Positions 1 through 4,316 of a stretch of 6,104 nt of DNA are shown here, piece by piece. The notes under the pieces are model-generated. The model had not been told where the DNA came from and did not search any database. It saw only the letters and a list, made by a program, of their open reading frames with translations. The translations under genes were made by a program, and so were the position numbers. Position 1 is the first letter of the stretch. Every line of letters begins with the position of its first letter. The stretch is from ZC4RG35 sp964571765 (GTDB lineage: Bacteria > Actinomycetota > Acidimicrobiia > Spongiisociales > ZC4RG35): NCBI GenBank assembly GCA_964571765.1, contig CAZNDH010000057.1:1-6104 (forward strand), written 5' to 3'.

Positions 1-54
1 TAAGCGAGTAAGGGGTGTTAAGCCTCTTCGAGGGTTCAAATCCCTCCCTCTCCG
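1..54 (+). tRNA. tRNA-Ser(GCU), 3' part only (5' half outside the window)
   Basis: Seen in the sequence: a T-arm with stem GAGGG/CCCTC (30-34 and 42-46) around a TTCAAAT loop, then a 7-nt acceptor strand CCTCTCC (47-53) and discriminator G at 54. Upstream is a long variable arm, AGGGG pairing with CCTCT around a 7-nt loop at about 11-27, which marks a class II tRNA (Ser or Leu; Tyr in bacteria). Bases 4-8 (GCGAG) fit the 3' strand of the anticodon stem, so T1 would be anticodon position 36, followed by A37 and A38. A T at position 36 excludes Leu, Tyr and the Ser UCN isoacceptors and leaves Ser GCU, which reads AGC and AGU. The bases after the discriminator are CGG, so CCA is not encoded and must be added by tRNA nucleotidyltransferase. 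The 5' half lies left of the window, so the isotype is inferred. Confidence 0.88.
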
Positions 55-57
55 CGG

Positions 58-97
58 ATGACCGGTCCCCCCCTTTTTCAGAGGGGGGACAGGTCAT
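58..97. terminator. Long bidirectional hairpin between tRNA-Ser and the DUF885 gene
   Basis: Bases 58-72 and 83-97 form an inverted repeat with 14 of 15 positions paired: ATGACC/GGTCAT outside, one G64/A91 mismatch, then GTCCCCCC/GGGGGGAC, around a 10-nt loop (73-82). It starts four bases after the tRNA end, and its right arm holds the stop codon of the convergent gene (94-96). No T-tract follows on either strand, so it would act as a U-less terminator, a form often described in actinobacteria. The position between convergent transcription units supports a shared terminator. It could also protect 3' ends or guide tRNA trimming. Confidence 0.72.
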
Positions 98-1755
98 GAC
101 GAGGTGATCCACTCCTCGACGGCTTCAGTGAGGAGGGGGAGGGGCATGGCACCGTGGGCCAGCATCACGTCGTGGAAGCCACGGATGTCGAACCTGGCGC
201 CCATTCGGTCCTCGGCGTGACGGCGGAGACGCATGATCTCGAGCTGACCGATCTTGTAGGACACCGCCTGGCCGGGCATCCCTATGTAGCGATCCACCTC
301 CTGTTCGATGGTGAGCAGCCCGATAGGGGTCCACTCCTCGATGAAGTCGATGGCCTGCTGACGGCTCCAACCGAGGGCGTGGAGCCCGGTGTCGGTGACC
401 AACCGCGCCGCCCTCCAGGCGTCGGCGCTGACCATCCCCAGCCGGTCGACGTCCGAGCTGTACAGGCCGATCTCATCGGCGAGCCGTTCGGAGTAGAGGC
501 CCCAACCCTCGGTGTGGGCATACACCTGGGCGTAGCGACGAAAGTCGGGGATGCCCTCCAGCTCCGAGGCCAGCGAGCGGTCGAAGTGATGGCCGGGGAC
601 GGCCTCGTGGAAATGGATCGACTCGTACTCGAAGCGGTCCCTTTCCTCGGGTCGGTAGGTGTTGAGGAAGTAGGTGCCAGGGCGCGACCGGTCGATGGGG
701 GGTTGCATGTAATAGGCGGGAGGCATCGCCGGAGCCTGTGCCGCCGGCACCGCCACCACGTCGCAAGGGGTCTCCGGGCGGACTCCGAACCACGGGCCTA
801 CTGCCTCCCAGGCCCGCTCCACGGTGGCCCGAGCGTGTTGCAGCATCTCATCCTCGGAGGAGAAGCGGAGGGAAGGGTCGTCGTGGAGCTGCTCGAACAC
901 CTCGTCGCGGGTGGAAACTCCCAGGGCGTCCCCACCGATCTCCACCCATTCGGCGTCGTTGATCACCGTGGCCCATTCCCGCCCGATGTCGTGGATCTCC
1001 TCGGGGGACACTCCCAACTGGGTGTACTTGTGAAGGCAGGCTGAGTAGATCTCCTCACCATGCGCCATCCAGACCAGCCCGCACCGGTCGTCGGGGCGGG
1101 CCAGCGGGGCGATGTGCTCCGCCAGTCCCTTGCGGTACTCGGCTATTGCCGGCCGGATCACTCCGGTGACCAGGGCGGAGGCCTGCTCTCGCCACTCGCC
1201 GGAGTCGTCGGGCACCCGTAGCTGGAGGAACGGGTCTCCCTCGATGCCCGAGGCGAGGTACCCGTCGAGCTGGCCGAGCACCCGCTCCACCGAGGCCAGC
1301 GCCGGGGTCATCCCCGCCGAGGCGTTGCGACGGTTGAGCTCCAGGGCGCCTATGAGAAACTCGGGGACCCGGGAGTAGCGGCCGAGGAGGGCCCGGGCCT
1401 GCTCGATGTCGGTGACGGTGTTCTGGCGGCTGTCGGTGAGCAGCCGGGTGTGGGGCCCGAGGAAAGGGTCGATGGCCGCCACCGCGAACCGCTGTTCGAT
1501 CTCGGTTGCCCACACCCCGCACTCATGGATGAGCAAGGCAGTCGAGATCTTCTCATGGCTGCTCATAGTCGAGGTGTCGAGCTCTTCGGCTTCACTCACC
1601 AGTCCCCGGAACCGCGAGGCGATCTCGTCGAGCCACCCGTCGTCGAAGCGGCGCAGCTGATCGTCGTAGGCGTGCATCCCCCTGGTGGTGGCGATCGTCG
1701 GCGAGTAGGCCGAGTAGGTGTCCCAGTAGCGGTCGGCGAGCGTGTCGAGGGTCAT
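94..1755 (-). CDS. DUF885 family protein, putative metallopeptidase-like enzyme
   Basis: A complete 553-aa protein of the DUF885 family (COG4805), typical in length. Diagnostic motifs are HFHEAVPGHH at residues 381-390, TEGWGLYSERLADE at 415-428 and RYIGMPGQAVSYKIG at 489-503; the conserved hallmarks of this family lie in this C-terminal half. The HExxxGHH-like cluster plus the downstream Glu in EGW resembles a zinc-metallopeptidase site, so peptide hydrolysis is plausible, but the substrate is unknown. There is no signal peptide, lipobox or membrane segment, so it is probably cytoplasmic, unlike the exported lipoprotein members of the family. The ATG at 1753-1755 is chosen because longer in-frame versions would run antisense through the start of paaK and have unrelated sequence. 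No clear Shine-Dalgarno precedes it. The gene is convergent with the tRNA and divergent from paaK. The family is sure; the catalytic role is inferred. Confidence 0.93.
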   Translation of the reverse strand: MTLDTLADRYWDTYSAYSPTIATTRGMHAYDDQLRRFDDGWLDEIASRFRGLVSEAEELDTSTMSSHEKISTALLIHECGVWATEIEQRFAVAAIDPFLGPHTRLLTDSRQNTVTDIEQARALLGRYSRVPEFLIGALELNRRNASAGMTPALASVERVLGQLDGYLASGIEGDPFLQLRVPDDSGEWREQASALVTGVIRPAIAEYRKGLAEHIAPLARPDDRCGLVWMAHGEEIYSACLHKYTQLGVSPEEIHDIGREWATVINDAEWVEIGGDALGVSTRDEVFEQLHDDPSLRFSSEDEMLQHARATVERAWEAVGPWFGVRPETPCDVVAVPAAQAPAMPPAYYMQPPIDRSRPGTYFLNTYRPEERDRFEYESIHFHEAVPGHHFDRSLASELEGIPDFRRYAQVYAHTEGWGLYSERLADEIGLYSSDVDRLGMVSADAWRAARLVTDTGLHALGWSRQQAIDFIEEWTPIGLLTIEQEVDRYIGMPGQAVSYKIGQLEIMRLRRHAEDRMGARFDIRGFHDVMLAHGAMPLPLLTEAVEEWITSS

Positions 1756-1761
1756 CGCACA

Positions 1762-1767
1762 ACCGTA
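1762..1767 (-). promoter_or_regulatory. Candidate -10 element for a leaderless DUF885 transcript
   Basis: On the minus strand TACGGT (TANNNT consensus) lies six bases before the A of the DUF885 start codon. That is the spacing expected if transcription starts at the ATG itself. It agrees with the absence of a Shine-Dalgarno. No recognisable -35 hexamer lies 16-18 bp further upstream, and a TANNNT match is easy to find by chance. Confidence 0.28.
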
Positions 1768-1789
1768 ACTGGCGTCGTCGATTCGAGCA

Positions 1790-1804
1790 GCAGGCGTAGC
1801 CTGC
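1790..1804. repeat. Perfect 6-bp inverted repeat in the DUF885/paaK divergent region
   Basis: GCAGGC-GTA-GCCTGC is a perfect hyphenated palindrome in the 57 bp between the divergent start codons (1756-1812). It ends eight bases before the paaK ATG and about 35 bp upstream of the DUF885 ATG. It could be an operator for a dimeric regulator controlling one or both genes, or a small hairpin. On the plus strand a TANNNT match (TAGCCT, 1797-1802) lies within it, ten bases before the paaK ATG, so a bound protein would block a near-leaderless paaK promoter. No regulator gene is in the window. Confidence 0.3.
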
Positions 1805-1812
1805 AGCCGGAG

Positions 1813-3129
1813 ATGTATCGCCGCGATCTGGAGACACTCGAACCCGACGACCGCCGCGACCTCAAGCTCACCCGGCTCGCCCGCCTCATCGACCGTCTCG
1901 GCGGGATAGGCACCCCTTACTGGTCTTCCAAGCTTGGCACCCCGATCGAGGTCCGCTCCCTGGACGACCTGAGAGGGCTTCCCTTCACCGACAAGACCGA
2001 GTTCCGCGACAACTACCCCTACGGGATGGTCACCCTGCCGATGGAGCACGTGGTCCGGGTCCACGCCTCCTCGGGAACCTCGGGCAAGCCGACCATCGTC
2101 ACCTACACCGCCGAGGATGTCCGTATCTTCGCCGAAGTGGTCGCCCGCTCGCTGTCTGCCGCCGGGGCCGATGCCGACGACACCGTGCACAACGCATACG
2201 GGTACGGCCTGTTCACCGGCGGCCTCGGTCTCCACTACGGGATCGAGGAGCTGGGGGCGACCGCGGTCCCCGCCTCAGGGGGGAATCCTGGCTTCCAGGT
2301 GTCTCTGATGGCCGACACAGGGGTCACCGGGCTGGCGTGCACCCCTTCGTTCGCCCTCCTCCTCGCCGAGCGGGCGAAGGAGATGGGCCACCGGAGTGAC
2401 ATCCGCTTGCGCTGGGGGATCCACGGCGCCGAGCCCTGGTCGGAGAGCCTCCGAGCGAAACTCGAGGAAGCCTGGGGGCCCGGCTACGACGCGGTCGACA
2501 TCTACGGGCTCTCCGAGGTGATCGGCCCTGGGGTAGCCGCCGAGTGTCGGGAGAACAAGGGAGGGCTCCACATCCTCGAAGACCACTTCCTCCCCGAGAT
2601 CGTCGACCCCGAGACCGGCGAACCGGTCGACGAGGGTGAGCCCGGCGAGCTGGTGATCACCACCCTCACCCGGCAGGCGCAACCGGTGATCCGCTTTCGA
2701 ACCCGGGACATCACCCGGCTCCTGCCCGGGCCCTGCCCTTGTGGGCGGACCACGGTGCGGATGGCACGGGTAGAGGGCCGGGCCGACGACATGCTGATCA
2801 TCCGTGGGGTCAACGTCTACCCGAGGACGATCGAGGAGATCCTGATGGCCGACCCCGAGGTCGGTCCCAACTACGCCATCGTGGTGGACCGTCGTGGTCC
2901 GCTGCCCGAGTTGGAGGCCAGGGTGGAGCTGGTCGAGTCGGCCCTGGCCGACCGTCGCCAGCTGATCGCCGACCGTCTCCAGGGACGGCTGGACGACGTC
3001 ATCCGCCTGCGAGTGGAAGTCAGCGTGGGAATGCCGGGAACCATCCCTCGCATCGAGACAGGGAAGGCGAAGCGTGTCTTCGAGCGAACCACCGACGAGG
3101 ACCCTCTCGCCGTGGGAGGACGAGGATGA
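1813..3129 (+). CDS. paaK: Phenylacetate-CoA ligase family protein (PaaK type)
   Basis: A complete 438-aa adenylate-forming enzyme, the usual length for PaaK. The family activates an aryl acid such as phenylacetate with ATP to an acyl-adenylate, then transfers it to CoA in the cytoplasm. Motifs in order: phosphate-binding SSGTSGKPT at 86-94, AYGYGLFTGGLGLHYG at 128-143, CTPS at 176-179, GAEPWSE at 205-211, YGLSEVIGPG at 231-240, RFRTRD at 294-299, CPCGRT at 308-313, hinge region GRADDMLIIRGVNVYPR at 322-338, and the C-terminal lysine segment GKAKRV at 417-422. This is the AMP-binding domain plus the PaaK-specific C-terminal domain, with nothing missing. The ATG at 1813 begins MYRRDLETLEP, matching the family N-terminus. 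GGAG touches the ATG directly, too close for normal ribosome binding, so a leaderless or near-leaderless mRNA is likely. No other paa gene is adjacent, so the true substrate may be another aryl acid. Confidence 0.95.
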   Translation: MYRRDLETLEPDDRRDLKLTRLARLIDRLGGIGTPYWSSKLGTPIEVRSLDDLRGLPFTDKTEFRDNYPYGMVTLPMEHVVRVHASSGTSGKPTIVTYTAEDVRIFAEVVARSLSAAGADADDTVHNAYGYGLFTGGLGLHYGIEELGATAVPASGGNPGFQVSLMADTGVTGLACTPSFALLLAERAKEMGHRSDIRLRWGIHGAEPWSESLRAKLEEAWGPGYDAVDIYGLSEVIGPGVAAECRENKGGLHILEDHFLPEIVDPETGEPVDEGEPGELVITTLTRQAQPVIRFRTRDITRLLPGPCPCGRTTVRMARVEGRADDMLIIRGVNVYPRTIEEILMADPEVGPNYAIVVDRRGPLPELEARVELVESALADRRQLIADRLQGRLDDVIRLRVEVSVGMPGTIPRIETGKAKRVFERTTDEDPLAVGGRG

Positions 3130-3194
3130 TGGGTCGCGCAAGGCCGACGCTTCTGGGGCCTCGTATCTCAAACCGACTGCGGAAGACGACGAAT

Positions 3195-3223
3195 GCCCCC
3201 GTGCTCAGGTGCCGCGCGGGGGC
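3195..3223. terminator. GC-rich hairpin between convergent paaK and hydrolase genes
   Basis: GCCCCCG (3195-3201) and CGGGGGC (3217-3223) pair perfectly over seven bases around a 15-nt loop. The hairpin sits between two convergent stop codons, 65 bp after the paaK stop and 42 bp beyond the hydrolase stop. No T-tract follows on either strand. The placement supports a shared U-less terminator, but GC-rich DNA gives such stems by chance fairly often. Confidence 0.4.
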
Positions 3224-3249
3224 CCGCCGCTTCGAGTCTTGGCCCGCCG
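3221..3249. repeat. Short direct repeat GGCCCGCCG, 20-bp period
   Basis: GGCCCGCCG occurs at 3221-3229 and again at 3241-3249, each followed shortly by a CTTC. The first copy overlaps the right arm of the neighbouring hairpin. There are only two copies, so this may be a small duplication with no function. Confidence 0.4.
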
Positions 3250-3265
3250 GCTTCTCACGGTTCCT

Positions 3266-4180
3266 CTAGCCGTCGGGCACATGCACGTGTTGACGCAACC
3301 AGGCACCGAGGAAGAGGGAGATGTCCTGAGGAGCCTCTTCGGCGAGAAGATGCGATCCCACCACGCCGACGACCTTCTGGTTCCATAGACGGCTCGCCTG
3401 GACCCGCTGGGCTCCCCCGAGGAGCATGCCCGGCTTTCCCAGGATCATCAGCTTGGGGATGGGGGACATCCTGAGCCACTCCTGGTAAGTCGCCACGAAC
3501 TCCTGGCTCTCCGGCGGGCGACCACTGATCGGGATGTGGCGGATGCCACTCAGCTGAGCACGACGCTGGTCGCTGCCACGCTCCCAGATCTCCCGGTATG
3601 CCTCGACGACCGGCAATGCCAGAGGCGTGACCACCTCCTGGGACATGGCCGAGTCGAGATACTCCATCGAGTCTGGCACGCTCCTCGCAAGTCGCAGGTG
3701 GGCCCGAGTCGCTTCGTTCAGGTTGGGCCAGGCCAACTGTCCGAGAACCGCCTCCATGTAGGCGACTGCCCGCACCATGCGCTGATGCGTCGCAGCCCAG
3801 CGGAATGCGACCATCGAAGCCCAGCCGTGGGCCACCAGGGTCAGGGGTTCTCTGATGTCGAGGGCGGATACCGCCTCGTCCAGGGCGCTCACATGGAGCC
3901 CGGGGGTGTAGGGATCCCCGTTCTCCCCATGGATCAACGCCGATTGCCCGGTTCCCGGGAGGTCGATGGCCACACATCTGAATCCGGCACTCAGGGCAGG
4001 GATGATCTCCCGCCAGAAGTCGGAGGCGGCGATACCGCCATGGAGGAACAGCACCGGATGACCGACCCCCTGGTCGACCGCAGCGAGCGCCCCCGCGCTT
4101 GTTGTGAGGTGCCGACGATCGAGTGGGGTGAATCCTGCGCCCAGATCGTCTCGTCTTGGCCCGAGGATCCGTCGGAGCAT
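3266..4180 (-). CDS. Haloalkane dehalogenase-like alpha/beta hydrolase lacking the nucleophilic Asp
   Basis: A complete 304-aa single-domain alpha/beta hydrolase, close in length to haloalkane dehalogenases (about 290-310 aa). Similarity to the DhaA/LinB type (HLD-II) runs through the protein: PVLFLHGG at 42-49, FWREIIP at 55-61, CVAIDLPGTGQS at 69-80, YMEAV at 141-145, PISGRP at 217-222, YQEWLRMSPIPKLMILGKPG at 232-251 and GSHLL at 275-279. Active dehalogenases have an aspartate nucleophile in HDWGS; here the segment is HGWAS, with Gly119 (codon GGC at 3824-3826) in its place. The HLD-II catalytic acid (Glu143) and base (His277) are kept, as is the halide-site Trp120, but the second halide-site residue (Asn in HGNP) is Gly49. 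Hydrolytic dehalogenation by the known mechanism should be impossible, so it may be a non-catalytic relative, a binding protein or an enzyme of altered chemistry. There is no signal peptide. The ATG at 4180 is chosen; the only weak Shine-Dalgarno is AGGGC, too far upstream. Confidence 0.92.
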   Translation of the reverse strand: MLRRILGPRRDDLGAGFTPLDRRHLTTSAGALAAVDQGVGHPVLFLHGGIAASDFWREIIPALSAGFRCVAIDLPGTGQSALIHGENGDPYTPGLHVSALDEAVSALDIREPLTLVAHGWASMVAFRWAATHQRMVRAVAYMEAVLGQLAWPNLNEATRAHLRLARSVPDSMEYLDSAMSQEVVTPLALPVVEAYREIWERGSDQRRAQLSGIRHIPISGRPPESQEFVATYQEWLRMSPIPKLMILGKPGMLLGGAQRVQASRLWNQKVVGVVGSHLLAEEAPQDISLFLGAWLRQHVHVPDG

Positions 4181-4242
4181 GGTGACATGTTGCCCTGTTC
4201 GGCGTCAGAGCGTGATTCTGATTCCCCCTGGGCATTCGCTCC

Positions 4243-4271
4243 GGCCCCGGATAACATCTCTGGACGGGGCC
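4243..4271. repeat. Inverted repeat GGCCCCG-N15-CGGGGCC flanking the candidate -10
   Basis: GGCCCCG at 4243-4249 and CGGGGCC at 4265-4271 are perfect reverse complements and bracket the TAACAT element. A dimeric repressor bound here would cover the promoter. The right arm shares bases 4268-4271 with the next inverted repeat, so the two could not form hairpins together. Confidence 0.35.
4252..4257 (+). promoter_or_regulatory. Candidate -10 element for the Wzz/BY-kinase gene
   Basis: TAACAT fits the TANNNT -10 consensus and would place the transcription start near 4264, leaving a leader of about 53 nt that contains the 4268-4290 inverted repeat and the Shine-Dalgarno. No good -35 hexamer is visible at the matching distance. 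It lies in the 136-bp region between the divergent hydrolase and kinase genes. Confidence 0.3.
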
Positions 4272-4290
4272 AGGATGTCATGACCTGGCC
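4268..4290. repeat. Inverted repeat GGCCAGG-N9-CCTGGCC in the kinase leader
   Basis: GGCCAGG at 4268-4274 and CCTGGCC at 4284-4290 pair perfectly over seven bases with a 9-nt loop. It lies just upstream of the Shine-Dalgarno of the Wzz/BY-kinase gene, so it could be an operator or a leader hairpin. Confidence 0.35.
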
Positions 4291-4300
4291 GGGTGCGCTC

Positions 4301-4313
4301 AAGGGGGTCATCC
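4301..4313 (+). promoter_or_regulatory. Strong extended Shine-Dalgarno that sets a TTG start
   Basis: AAGGGGGTCATCC matches the complement of the bacterial 16S rRNA 3' end (AAGGAGGTGATCC) at 11 of 13 positions. The AAGGGGG core ends nine bases before a TTG codon at 4317, an ideal spacing. The alternative GTG start at 4293 lies upstream of this site and has no Shine-Dalgarno of its own, so the site decides the start. Confidence 0.75.
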
Positions 4314-4316
4314 GTT

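Noticed and set aside
154..1044. Open frame of 296 codons on the + strand opposite the DUF885 gene
   Set aside because: It is fully antisense to a gene with strong family motifs, and its translation is Gly/His/Val-rich with no recognisable domain. High-GC DNA commonly leaves such frames open.
1450..1812. Upstream extension of the PaaK frame
   Set aside because: It overlaps the DUF885 coding region antisense and has no family similarity. The PaaK-like N-terminus begins at 1813.
1756..2235. N-terminal extension of the DUF885 frame by 160 residues
   Set aside because: The extension is antisense to the conserved start of PaaK, has no DUF885 similarity, and the family-like N-terminus begins at the ATG at 1755.
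2275..3171. Open frame of 298 codons on the - strand opposite paaK
   Set aside because: It is antisense to a gene with all the family motifs, and its Asp/His/Gly-rich translation has no domain.
3224..3260. Possible tRNA fragment or attachment site around TTCGAGTC
   Set aside because: The T-loop-like octamer at 3231-3238 has no pairing stem on its flanks and no anticodon arm nearby, so chance resemblance is more likely.
3255..4235. Second minus-strand open frame overlapping the hydrolase
   Set aside because: It is an out-of-frame shadow of the alpha/beta hydrolase. Its translation is Pro/Arg/Gly-rich and matches nothing I recognise.
4224..4307. Possible pairing of CCCCCT (4224-4229) with the AGGGGG Shine-Dalgarno core (4302-4307)
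   Set aside because: It is only six bases over a long loop, and the partner would lie upstream of the transcription start if TAACAT is the -10 element.
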